A DNA stretch of 7,842 nt from an uncultured Clostridia bacterium (GTDB taxonomy: Bacteria; Bacillota; Clostridia; TANB77; CAG-508). The stretch spans positions 1 to 7,842 of the forward strand of contig CAKPKU010000072.1 of assembly GCA_934167365.1 (NCBI GenBank). Reading direction: 5' to 3'. Below the pieces are notes generated by a model. It made no database searches, was not told the DNA's origin, and saw only the letters and a program-made list of their open reading frames with translations. Positions 1 through 5,776 of this stretch are shown in pieces (within the stretch, counting starts at the first letter, position 1; each line of letters begins with the position of its first letter). Made by a program: the position numbers and the translations under genes.

Positions 1-71
1 GAATACATGGCAGTCTTGATTATAAAACACCAAATCAAAAATATAAGGAGTATATAAAAGGTGTAGCATAA
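1..71 (+). CDS. IS3-family transposase (OrfB, integrase core), C-terminal end only
   Basis: Only the last 23 codons (from base 3) and the TAA are present, ending IHGSLDYKTPNQKYKEYIKG and three further residues. The string (R)IHGSLDYKTPxxxxxEY is the characteristic tail of DDE transposases of the IS3/IS150 group, where the sequence HGSLxxxTPxE follows the catalytic core. The preceding codon ends in GA at the window edge, consistent with the usual Arg. The enzyme would cut and join IS ends. The catalytic DDE residues lie outside the window, so it cannot be said whether this copy is intact. Confidence 0.75.
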   Translation, partial: IHGSLDYKTPNQKYKEYIKGVA

Positions 72-78
72 ATATAAA

Positions 79-123
79 AGTTGTTATAAATGTTAAAGAT
101 TTTCTTTAATATTTATAACAACT
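79..123. repeat. Long hairpin just downstream of the transposase gene
   Basis: Arms 79-99 and 103-123 form a 21-bp stem with one mismatch and a 3-base loop (TTT). It begins seven bases after the transposase stop codon. It may act as a transcription stop or barrier at the IS end, but no U-tract follows on the plus strand (CTCACAAG comes next), so it is not called as a classical Rho-independent terminator. Confidence 0.7.
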
Positions 124-213
124 CACAAGCGAAGCTTGAAAAAAATATATAAATTCGTAGAAAAATGTGTCTAAAAACTTGACCTAGATCCACAAGTGAG
201 GGAGGTCTTGAAA

Positions 214-328
214 GTGTCTAATATATTTGAAACAATGCGGATATAAAATATACTTTTGGTCTAATGAAAATGACGAACCAATTCATATATATATATCTAA
301 AGGAAATCCTACAAGCAATTTTTTATAA
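214..328 (+). pseudogene. DUF4160-domain protein remnant (frameshifted and truncated)
   Basis: A GTG at 214 is preceded by a strong ribosome site (AGGGAGG, about 200-205) and reads MSNIFET before running into a stop at 244-246. A one-base shift near 233-238 restores a frame reading CGYKIYFWSNENDEPIHIYI and then SKGNPTSNFL, stopping with TAA at 326-328. Known of the family: small DUF4160 proteins of about 80-90 residues begin with a short Phe-rich segment, then GYKIYFWSNE..EPIHVHVSKG and a continuation around N-A-T-K-I-W-L. Here that second half is missing; the frame breaks where a 17-bp tandem repeat starts. The His in the usual H-h-H pattern is also changed to Tyr (IHIYI). DUF4160 genes often neighbour DUF2442 genes; none was recognised here. 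Function of the family is not established. Confidence 0.7.
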
Positions 329-370
329 ATAAAAATATTTTATAAATAAAAATATTTTATAAATAAAATA
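321..370. repeat. 17-bp tandem repeat, three copies
   Basis: The unit TTTTATAAATAAAAATA occurs at 321-337 and 338-354 exactly, then at 355-370 with one A missing. It starts inside the last codons of the DUF4160 remnant. The flanks look duplicated too: GGAAATCCTACAAGCAATTT at 302-321 resembles GGAAATTCATTCCTAAGCAA at 371-390, which is followed by a similar T-run. This suggests local slippage or tandem duplication that destroyed the gene's 3' half. Confidence 0.85.
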
Positions 371-452
371 GGAAATTCATTCCTAAGCAATTTTTATTAT
401 AGGAGAGGACAGGAATATAGACCAAAATAGCAAAAAAAATGCAATATCAAGC

Positions 453-480
453 TTTGCACAAAATCAAAGTTTTGTGCAAA
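453..480. repeat. Perfect 11-bp inverted repeat (hairpin)
   Basis: TTTGCACAAAA (453-463) pairs with TTTTGTGCAAA (470-480) across a 6-base loop. No U-tract follows directly on either strand, so it is not called a terminator. It lies between the broken DUF4160 gene and the gene-free stretch, and no associated gene was recognised. Confidence 0.65.
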
Positions 481-525
481 AGAGTGTGGGTTAAAAGTAA
501 TAAACTTGCAATTTTAGTCCTACCC

Positions 526-557
526 AGTACTTTCAAAGATTTTTAGTCTTTAGTACT
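526..557. repeat. Bulged inverted repeat built on AGTACT
   Basis: AGTACT (526-531) and AAAGA (535-539) pair with TCTTT (547-551) and AGTACT (552-557), giving an 11-bp stem with a 3-base bulge and a 7-base loop. The function is unknown and it may be coincidental in AT-rich DNA. Confidence 0.4.
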
Positions 558-791
558 TTACTAACTATTCATTATATACGATTGTACCTTTTTATTATTT
601 AACATCTTATAGTATTTTATATCTATGAGCTTCTAAAATTGCTTTTAAGCGTTTTTTATATCTGGTATATAAAATTTATTTCTTTATACTAATTTATATT
701 CTAAAATCTAATTTAGTATCCTGATAATTTTTTCCATATTTTGAATCTTATTTCAAATTTTTCTCAAAAATCATTAAAGCCCAAAAATCCC

Positions 792-885
792 CGTATTTGC
801 TATATTTCCAGTCAACAAACTATATGGCTTTAAAATAAAAATGCCTTAAAATCGATTCTCGTGCGTTGCTTTTTCGAGCTGTTTT
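792..885 (-). repeat. Dispersed repeat, copy A
   Basis: The plus-strand core CTTAAAATCGATTCTCG is at 845-861. It is preceded by TTTGCTATATTT and CAACAAACTATATGG, then by a TTTAAAATAAAAATGCC segment that is nearly identical in copy C at 2697-2728. On the minus strand the core reads GAGAATCGATTTTAAGGC, which in one frame is ...ENRF followed by a stop. Shown as minus because that strand carries the conserved reading. Confidence 0.75.
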
Positions 886-960
886 AGTAGTTTTTGGCAT
901 ATCTATAGATTTATATAATCTTACTACAAAAAACTGCTAAACATTAGAATTGTCTAAAAT

Positions 961-1058
961 TTGCTATATTTTTATGCAACAATCTATATGACTGATTTAT
1001 TAAAACGACTTATAACCGATTCTCGTAAGCCATTATTTTTGAATTTTTTCAGAAATTT
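961..1058 (-). repeat. Dispersed repeat, copy B
   Basis: The core CTTATAACCGATTCTCG is at 1009-1025, preceded by TTGCTATATTTTTATGCAAC and CTATATG as in copy A. It is followed by TAAGCCATTATTTT exactly as in copy C. On the minus strand it reads ATG GCT TAC GAG AAT CGG TTA TAA (MAYENRL and stop). Confidence 0.75.
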
Positions 1059-1138
1059 TTGTATATATATATTAATATTTATAATCTATAATATTAAATC
1101 TTAAATACTAAAAAAATTTAAATAAATGATATCAGTTA

Positions 1139-1175
1139 ATAATTTAAATTGCTTAAAATTGATTTTCAGATTTAA
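1139..1175 (-). repeat. Dispersed repeat, diverged copy D
   Basis: The core CTTAAAATTGATTTTCA at 1152-1168 matches copy E at 2962-2978 with one difference. The sequence about 60-70 bases upstream (TTATAATCTATA and ATATTAAAT near 1079-1099) also resembles that upstream of copy E (near 2866-2894). So B-to-D and C-to-E look like two diverged copies of a longer block. Confidence 0.5.
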
Positions 1176-1454
1176 TTAATTATGTATTTATGTATAAATC
1201 TAAAATTAGAATATAATTCATATAAACTTTAATAATCAAATATTCGGTATTTAAATAATTAATTTAAGAATCTTTGCATATGAAATTTCATAAATGACTT
1301 TATTAAATTTTTCATTTTTTTATTTTTACTTCTTTAAATTTTTATTTTATTTTCATCTTATATATAAATGATTTTTAAGCTTTCACAAAGAATTTTTACT
1401 ACTTATTATTTTCTCTTAGGGTTTAATAATTTTTTGTGCTCAATTCATAAAAAT

Positions 1455-1535
1455 AAGGCTCTTCCCCCTGCTCTACTTTTTAAAAAAAATAAAAAAAGAC
1501 TAGATATAAAATGACCCCTCCTTATTAAACTTTTT
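1455..1535. other. C-rich patches in AT-rich DNA, possible IS-end remnant
   Basis: Two patches stand out: GGCTCTTCCCCCTGCTCTAC at about 1457-1476 and TGACCCCTCC at about 1511-1520, separated by A-rich tracts. Similar GACCCC strings occur at the ends of some IS elements (IS21-type), and GGCTCTT starts ISL3-type ends. The match is short, no transposase is nearby, and the identification is only a guess. On the minus strand AAGGAGGGG resembles a ribosome site, but only a very short frame follows. Confidence 0.25.
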
Positions 1536-1631
1536 TTGTCTAATTAATTTTTGTTTGCTTTAAAATCTAATCTTTTATAAATTTATTAGTAATTTTATTC
1601 TTCATTCAATTCTAACTGTTCTTTTAAATAA

Positions 1632-1967
1632 TTAATACCAATATGCTAATTTTAAAAATGCATTAACTAATTTAGCCTGTTCTTCTAATTGTTCTTTCGT
1701 TTCTATATTATATTCTTTAGGTATAATATTTCTTGAAGTTAATGTCCATAAAAAAGCTTTAAATTTAGGAAATCTTTCTATGTTTTTATCCATATACAAT
1801 AATAAATCACACAATCTTTTATATAAATCACTTTTAAGTTCTTTTTCCTTTTCATATTTTTTGGGATTTACTATTAATTCAAATGGTTTAGCAATATTTA
1901 ATCTCCAATTTTCCTCTTCAAATGTTTTCAAAAAATTCTCATAGCTCTCACAAAAAACTCTATACAT
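1632..1967 (-). CDS. Small helical protein of unknown function, partner of the adjacent nucleotidyltransferase
   Basis: A 111-residue protein, rich in Lys, Glu, Leu and aromatics and probably all helical, with no signal peptide or membrane segment. The ATG at 1965-1967 lies inside the end of the upstream gene (8-bp overlap, AATGTATAG), and its ribosome site AGGGAG lies in that gene's last codons, so translation is very likely coupled. Visible segments are an N-terminal region with ENWRLNIAKPFELI (about 20-33), a Lys/Glu-rich stretch (36-46), then YKRLCDLLLYMDKNIERFPK (49-68) and FLWTLTSRNIIPKEY. There is no His in the protein, so the R-x4-6-H motif of HEPN toxins is absent. I do not recognise the family. 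The protein ends LKLAYWY, but the next frame continues plausibly for another 12 or so codons (INYLKEQLELNEE, stop at 1595-1597), so the C-terminus may be frameshifted. Confidence 0.8.
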   Translation of the reverse strand: MYRVFCESYENFLKTFEEENWRLNIAKPFELIVNPKKYEKEKELKSDLYKRLCDLLLYMDKNIERFPKFKAFLWTLTSRNIIPKEYNIETKEQLEEQAKLVNAFLKLAYWY

Positions 1968-2466
1968 TATATTTCTCCCTAAAAATTTTTAATTTTTTAA
2001 TAAATTCATTTCTTTTACTTTCAAACAAGTCATCTCTTCCTAATATCTCATCAATAATTCTGTTTAATGACTCTTTATCACATTTAGGCATAATTTGATT
2101 TAAATCTTCAATGTCTTTTTCTGCTAATCTGATAATCTTACTAACAACAATATCTTCTTTTGACAATACATAAACATTTATGTAATTAAATTCATCCAAT
2201 TTAGTTGCTCTTTGTTGATAATTTGGCGATAATACTGTGCTTTGATATTCCAACATATCATAATCCCTTAATAAAGAAAATGCTTTGCCATATTTGGCAG
2301 GATATCCTAGATCTATAAAATCTATATCAAGTGTTGCTCTATTAGTGTATTCTCCTAAAATACATGCACTTCCTCCAATTATATAAATATCAAATGGCTC
2401 GAGTTTAAATAATTTTGTAACCTCCTCCATTTCATGTAATACTCTTATCAAATTTTCTTTAATCAT
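1960..2466 (-). CDS. DUF6036-like nucleotidyltransferase, possible toxin or defence enzyme
   Basis: A 168-residue soluble protein with the minimal nucleotidyltransferase pattern: IIGGSACIL at 29-37 (GGS loop), then TLDIDF at 45-50, giving the metal-binding D47-x-D49 pair. A later DIVVSKIIRLAEKDIEDL segment (105-122) with K110 and D118/D121 matches the shared C-terminal signature of AbiEii/DUF6036-type proteins. Known of related families: AbiEii/MenA enzymes transfer nucleotides to targets such as tRNA and act as toxins, and MNT proteins act as antitoxins. The role of this one is inferred only. It is the first gene of a two-gene unit, overlapping its partner by 8 bp. The start is fixed by AAAAGGGG five bases upstream and a TTGTGA-17-TAAAAT promoter. 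The gene is flanked on both sides by dispersed repeats, which suggests acquisition as a module. Confidence 0.85.
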   Translation of the reverse strand: MIKENLIRVLHEMEEVTKLFKLEPFDIYIIGGSACILGEYTNRATLDIDFIDLGYPAKYGKAFSLLRDYDMLEYQSTVLSPNYQQRATKLDEFNYINVYVLSKEDIVVSKIIRLAEKDIEDLNQIMPKCDKESLNRIIDEILGRDDLFESKRNEFIKKLKIFREKYNV

Positions 2467-2491
2467 ATTTACCCCTTTTATATTTTTTATT

Positions 2492-2520
2492 ATTTTACCC
2501 TAAAATAATAAAAATCACAA
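2492..2520 (-). promoter_or_regulatory. Sigma-A-type promoter of the nucleotidyltransferase operon
   Basis: On the minus strand the -35 TTGTGA (2515-2520) and -10 TAAAAT (2492-2497) are separated by exactly 17 bases. The -10 lies 25 bases upstream of the start codon, leaving a short leader with the AAAAGGGG ribosome site. Confidence 0.6.
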
Positions 2521-2551
2521 TATTTTTTGCCTGTTCAATATCAAGTTTTTT

Positions 2552-2582
2552 TATTAAACATATGTACTTCATATGTTTAATA
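2552..2582. promoter_or_regulatory. Perfect 13-bp palindrome upstream of the nucleotidyltransferase promoter
   Basis: TATTAAACATATG (2552-2564) and CATATGTTTAATA (2570-2582) are perfect inverted repeats with a 5-base spacer. The palindrome lies about 31 bases upstream of the -35 box, so it could be a regulator binding site. No T-run follows on the minus strand, which argues against a terminator for that strand. A weak T-rich stretch follows on the plus strand. Confidence 0.5.
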
Positions 2583-2673
2583 TATTATTTTATATTTATA
2601 ATCTCTAAAAATTATTTTCGGTTCTATCTGAAAGTTTATTTTCAGCAAAAAAATTGTCAAGGTCTCAGAATGC

Positions 2674-2770
2674 GTATATTTAGCATGTTTTGCCAACAAC
2701 AAACTATATACTTTTAAAATAAAAATGCCTTAAAATCGATTCTCGTAAGCCATTATTTTAGGCCTTTTTA
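2674..2770 (-). repeat. Dispersed repeat, copy C
   Basis: The core CTTAAAATCGATTCTCG at 2729-2745 is identical to copy A. The 30 bases before it (CAACAAACTATATAC, then TTTTAAAATAAAAATGC) match copy A at all but a few positions. The 14 bases after it (TAAGCCATTATTTT) match copy B. On the minus strand it reads ATG GCT TAC GAG AAT CGA TTT TAA (MAYENRF and stop). Confidence 0.8.
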
Positions 2771-2944
2771 GAGATTTAACATATAAAATTCCTTGGTATG
2801 CAACAATAATATTATCTTTCGAAAATGAGAAAGTGCTTGCATAATAGAAATTCAAAAAGTTATAATTATAATCTATACATATAATATATTAAATTTAAAA
2901 TACTTAAAATCAACTTATAAAATTTTAAACATATAACGAGATTG

Positions 2945-2983
2945 TTTAATAATCAAATTAGCTTAAAATTGATTCTCAATTGG
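2945..2983 (-). repeat. Dispersed repeat, diverged copy E
   Basis: The core CTTAAAATTGATTCTCA is at 2962-2978, one base different from copy D and two from copies A and C. It is preceded by TTAATAATCAAATTAG, similar to the TTAATAATTTAAATTG before copy D. It has the same orientation as the other four copies. Confidence 0.55.
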
Positions 2984-3140
2984 TAGATTAGAACCTCTAT
3001 ATTACAATAAAAGATTATTTTTTATTAAAATGAAAATAGAAACTTTGCAAATTTTATTATCATAAAGATTTAACACTAATTCCAGAATTTTATTATATAA
3101 AATAACTACAATCAAAATTTATATTTCTCAAATTTAAATT

Positions 3141-3169
3141 TTGCTCCGCACAAGAAATTATGGTATAAT
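3141..3169 (+). promoter_or_regulatory. Promoter of xerC with extended -10
   Basis: TTGCTC (3141-3146) and TATAAT (3164-3169) are 17 bases apart. The -10 is preceded by TGG, giving the TGnTATAAT extended form, which can make up for the weak -35. The predicted transcript starts about 30 bases before the ATG. Confidence 0.7.
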
Positions 3170-3205
3170 GTACTAAATTTCTAAAGAAAAGGATTGTGAT
3201 ATACT

Positions 3206-4195
3206 ATGAAAAATGTTTATATTAATATAGAAGATAATCCAGTATTTTTGAACTCATTCTTAGACTATACAGCTACAATTTTAAATAAGTCTCAAAATAC
3301 TGTTAAAGAATATAATTATGATTTAAATACCTTTTTAAAATATATAATGTATCATTTTAAATTAACTAATGAAAAAGATTTGAAAAATATAAGTATAAGG
3401 AATATGACTTTAGAAACTGTTTCTAAAATAACTCTAGATGATATACATAGCTTCCTATTTTTTTTAACAAATAACTATAATAGCAAGGCTGCTACTCGTG
3501 CTAGAAAAGTTTCAAGTATTCGTGTTTTCTTTAATTATCTTTGTAATAAAGCAAATTTAATCGAAAAAAATCCTGCTCAAAATCTAGAAACACCAAAACT
3601 TGATAAAAGAATTCCTAAATATTTAACTTTAGATGATAGTAAAAAATTATTAGAAGCGGTAAAAGATAATGATGATAGAAATCAAGAGCGTGATTATGCA
3701 ATTATAACTCTATTTTTAAACTGTGGTATGCGTTTATCTGAACTAGTAGGAATCAATTTTAAAGATATTAATTTTAAAGATCAAAAACTTAATGTAATTG
3801 GAAAAGGAAATAAAGAAAGAGCTATATATTTAAACAATGCCTGTATGGATGCTCTTAATAAATATATAGCTGTACGACCTCATGATAATGTAAAATATGA
3901 CTCTAAAGATGCGCTTTTTTTAAGTGAGAGAAGGGAACGTATTAGTAATCGAACTGTTCAATATATTGTTAAACAAGAGCTTAAAAAAGCAGGATTAGAT
4001 ACCAATAAGTATTCTGTTCATAAATTAAGACATACAGCAGCTACTTTGATGTATAAATATGGAAATGTTGATATAAGGGCTTTGCAAGAGCTTTTAGGAC
4101 ACGAAAGTATTTCAACAACAGAAATATATACTCACGTAGATAATAGTCAAATTAGAAATGCTGTTGAAAGTAATCCTTTAGCAAATATAAAATAA
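3206..4195 (+). CDS. xerC: Tyrosine recombinase XerC-like
   Basis: A 329-residue site-specific recombinase. With a XerD partner, such enzymes resolve chromosome dimers at dif through a covalent Tyr-DNA intermediate. The N-terminal SAM-like core-binding domain spans about 12-125 (NTVKEYNYDLNTFLKYI, and ARKVSSIRVFFNYL). The catalytic domain spans about 135-315 with all expected residues: R176 (GMRLSEL), K200 (GKGNKER), H272 and R275 (HKLRHT), H299 (LLGHE) and nucleophile Y308 (EIYTH). The length is somewhat over the 300 usual for XerC/XerD because of an insertion around 52-75, which is common in clostridial copies. The start ATG has AAAAGGA upstream with a rather long 12-base gap; a stop at 3197-3199 excludes an earlier in-frame start. 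It is transcribed alone, with its own promoter and terminator. An integrase of a mobile element is the alternative, but the sequence looks like the housekeeping enzyme. Confidence 0.85.
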   Translation: MKNVYINIEDNPVFLNSFLDYTATILNKSQNTVKEYNYDLNTFLKYIMYHFKLTNEKDLKNISIRNMTLETVSKITLDDIHSFLFFLTNNYNSKAATRARKVSSIRVFFNYLCNKANLIEKNPAQNLETPKLDKRIPKYLTLDDSKKLLEAVKDNDDRNQERDYAIITLFLNCGMRLSELVGINFKDINFKDQKLNVIGKGNKERAIYLNNACMDALNKYIAVRPHDNVKYDSKDALFLSERRERISNRTVQYIVKQELKKAGLDTNKYSVHKLRHTAATLMYKYGNVDIRALQELLGHESISTTEIYTHVDNSQIRNAVESNPLANIK

Positions 4196-4273
4196 AAATT
4201 ACATATTTAAGTAATAAGTTTGATATAAAAATAAGCTTTCTTTTAAGATAAGATAAAAAAAAATATATGGCTC

Positions 4274-4316
4274 AACATTTGGAAATACTACAAAATTTCC
4301 AAATGTTTTGTTTTTG
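4274..4316 (+). terminator. Rho-independent terminator of xerC
   Basis: AACATTTGGAAAT (4274-4286) and ATTTCCAAATGTT (4295-4307) form a perfect 13-bp stem with an 8-base loop, followed by TTTGTTTTTG. It lies 78 bases after the xerC stop. The 250 or so bases from here to 4570 hold no gene that I can see. Confidence 0.85.
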
Positions 4317-4570
4317 TAATTCTGATTCATAGCTCAAAAAAATAGTTATTGATTTTAGAAAAAGAGCATATCTACTAAGAAATAAGAACTTTTTTGCTTG
4401 ATTTATATACATTTGATAAAGATAAAATTGGTATGATGAAATCATATATTAACCTTACAATTTAGTATTTTATTTTCATTCTCTTTAAATTTTAAATTCT
4501 TATACTATTAGAAAATTATTTTTCATATAGTTGTAATATGTTTTATTTTTATTAATATAATTTTACAAAA

Positions 4571-4610
4571 AATAGAGAATATACATTTATAAATATGTAT
4601 ATTCTCTATT
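4571..4610 (-). terminator. Terminator of the tetR-glycosidase operon (bidirectional shape)
   Basis: AATAGAGAATATACAT (4571-4586) and ATGTATATTCTCTATT (4595-4610) form a perfect 16-bp stem with an 8-base loop. On the minus strand a run of T follows (TTTTTTG). On the plus strand TTTTTTAATTTTC follows, so it could stop transcription from both sides. The stop codon of the last operon gene is only two bases from the stem. Confidence 0.9.
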
Positions 4611-4612
4611 TT

Positions 4613-5755
4613 TTAATTTTCTTTTTTGTCTAATATAAGTCCAAAACCAGTTGCTACAGGTCTTGTTTTATGAATTCCATCACTATTAATAGGGTCATTT
4701 ATTATTTTGTAATTTTCTACCATAACACTTGAGGTTCCGCCATCTAAAGCTGCTGCATTGTAAGCTCCGTAACGTTCCATGATTTCAATTAAATCATTCA
4801 TCTTGGCTCCGGCTCTTCCTATTTTTCTTCCATCGATAACAAGCATTAAGACTATACCATCTTGTCTTTGACCAATTGCTGTTCTTGGTGCTGTTCCCCA
4901 GCCACCATTTCCAAGAATTTTTGATGATTCACCATTCATAATTAAAAATGGTCCTGATGTGACTGCATCTCTAATATTCATTTGTTTTGCTTGATCTACT
5001 GATAGCTTTCCTATAACTAATTTGTTATTATTATCAAAACCAATTAAACCACCTTCGTCATTATAAGGCTTATTAGTAATAACTTTTCCATTAGATATTG
5101 TTATTCCTAATGGAGTACCACCTGTACGATCTTCTTTTAAATCAACGAAAAATCCACCATTTATTGCAAGTACTGCTTTATTATTTTGTGCCATTGTTGT
5201 TATATATTGTCCAGATACATTTAATTTTGATGTTACCATCGTATGTAATTTTGAAGCATCATATACAACTGCTAAATATCCAGAATAATTATCTCCTGTA
5301 ATATCAATTATTTTGTAATCAGGATGGTTGGGATCTTTTTCTAAAATTTCCTTTTCATATTCATTTTGATATGTAATATATGATGATGAATTATTTATTT
5401 TTATTTTAGAAGTATCAGTTATTCCAGATACTTCTAAAATTTTATTACTTTCTAATACATTGTTTATTGATTCTGCACTATAAAACCAAGTTGCCAAATA
5501 TTGATGATTCATAGTTTTCATTGCAGTGGTTATATACCAGTCTCTAAAACCGCTATATGGTCCATACATAACAAAAAGTCCTGCAATAAATCCAATCATA
5601 AACATATAAAAAGTTACATTTAATAATTTTGAAAAGAAACTTTTATTATTTTTTCTTCCATTATATTTTCTTGATGTTTCTTCAGCCATATGTTGACCTT
5701 TTAATATTTGATTTTTAGTTAGTTCAGACTTTCGTTCTGTACGTACTCCACTCAT
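4613..5755 (-). CDS. Membrane-anchored phosphodiester glycosidase family protein (NAGPA domain), downstream paralogue
   Basis: A 380-residue protein with a basic cytoplasmic tail (1-42), one membrane helix (about 43-64) and an outside domain, so it is predicted to sit on the outer face of the membrane. The C-terminal part (about 165-375) carries the marks of the phosphodiester glycosidase (NAGPA-like) domain: AVLAINGGFF (194-203), GGTPLGITI, TAPRTAIGQRQDG (288-300), ALDGGTSSVM (336-345) and HKTRPVATGFG (362-372). Known of the family: it includes the enzyme that removes N-acetylglucosamine from a phosphodiester. Bacterial members are often linked to cell-surface polysaccharide or teichoic-acid metabolism, so the substrate here is inferred to be an envelope polymer but unknown. 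The start is supported by AAGGAG about ten bases upstream. It follows its paralogue by 21 bases. The two are clearly homologous from the membrane helix to the end. Confidence 0.85.
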   Translation of the reverse strand: MSGVRTERKSELTKNQILKGQHMAEETSRKYNGRKNNKSFFSKLLNVTFYMFMIGFIAGLFVMYGPYSGFRDWYITTAMKTMNHQYLATWFYSAESINNVLESNKILEVSGITDTSKIKINNSSSYITYQNEYEKEILEKDPNHPDYKIIDITGDNYSGYLAVVYDASKLHTMVTSKLNVSGQYITTMAQNNKAVLAINGGFFVDLKEDRTGGTPLGITISNGKVITNKPYNDEGGLIGFDNNNKLVIGKLSVDQAKQMNIRDAVTSGPFLIMNGESSKILGNGGWGTAPRTAIGQRQDGIVLMLVIDGRKIGRAGAKMNDLIEIMERYGAYNAAALDGGTSSVMVENYKIINDPINSDGIHKTRPVATGFGLILDKKEN

Positions 5756-5776
5756 TTTTTATATCTCTCCTTATTA

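Larger units (their letters stand above)
1..192 (+). mobile_element. Right end of an IS3-family insertion sequence (partial)
   Basis: The element is cut by the window edge. Seen: the 3' end of an IS3-type transposase reading frame stops at 71, a hairpin follows at 79-123, and a plausible terminal inverted repeat ends at 192. Read on the minus strand inward from 192, the end begins TGGATCTAGGTCAAG and continues to AGACACATTTTTC. Known of the family: IS3/IS2-type ends start with TG and often carry TGGAT followed by AGACA about 15-20 bases further in. Inferred: the IS boundary is at 192, only 22 bases before the start codon of the broken DUF4160 gene. The left end and any target duplication lie outside the window, so the boundary is unproven. 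Confidence 0.55.
558..1594. other. Gene-free AT-rich stretch with dispersed repeats
   Basis: No convincing reading frame, tRNA or rRNA is visible on either strand. The region holds three copies of a dispersed repeat (listed separately around 792-885, 961-1058 and 1139-1175). It also has an imperfect inverted repeat pairing 883-895 with 929-941, and a conspicuous C-rich patch near 1455-1535. It looks like decayed accessory DNA rather than a regulatory region of a single gene. Confidence 0.6.
2583..3140. other. Gene-free AT-rich stretch between the two-gene module and xerC
   Basis: No supported gene is visible. It carries repeat copies C and E and little else. On the minus strand, copy C lies in an open frame of 54 codons (about 2729-2890) ending ...KRPKIMAYENRF, but it has no usable start codon or ribosome site, so it is not called as a gene. 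Confidence 0.6.

Noticed and set aside
321..370. Three tandem 17-bp units as replication iterons or a CRISPR array
   Set aside because: The units are directly adjacent with no spacers, there is no replication initiator or cas gene nearby, and they are low-complexity A/T runs at the end of a broken gene.
439..546. 36-codon plus-strand open frame starting ATGCAATATCAAGC
   Set aside because: It runs through a hairpin, has no ribosome site at proper distance and resembles no family; it was considered as a DUF2442 remnant but did not match.
2729..2890. 54-codon minus-strand open frame covering repeat copy C as a real gene
   Set aside because: There is no usable start codon except seven codons before the stop, and no ribosome site; kept only as a finding.
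792..2983. Dispersed repeats as integron attC sites served by the nearby tyrosine recombinase
   Set aside because: The recombinase has the residues and layout of a housekeeping XerC without an integron-integrase insertion, and the repeats lack clear paired R and L boxes; not excluded but unsupported.
3141..3205. A dif site next to xerC
   Set aside because: I looked for the Firmicutes dif pattern (two 11-bp arms around a 6-bp centre with TATATTATGT) and found no convincing match in the window.
5098..5301. 67-codon plus-strand open frame inside the downstream glycosidase gene
   Set aside because: It lies entirely antisense to a well-supported gene, has a low-complexity Leu/Tyr-rich translation and no ribosome site.
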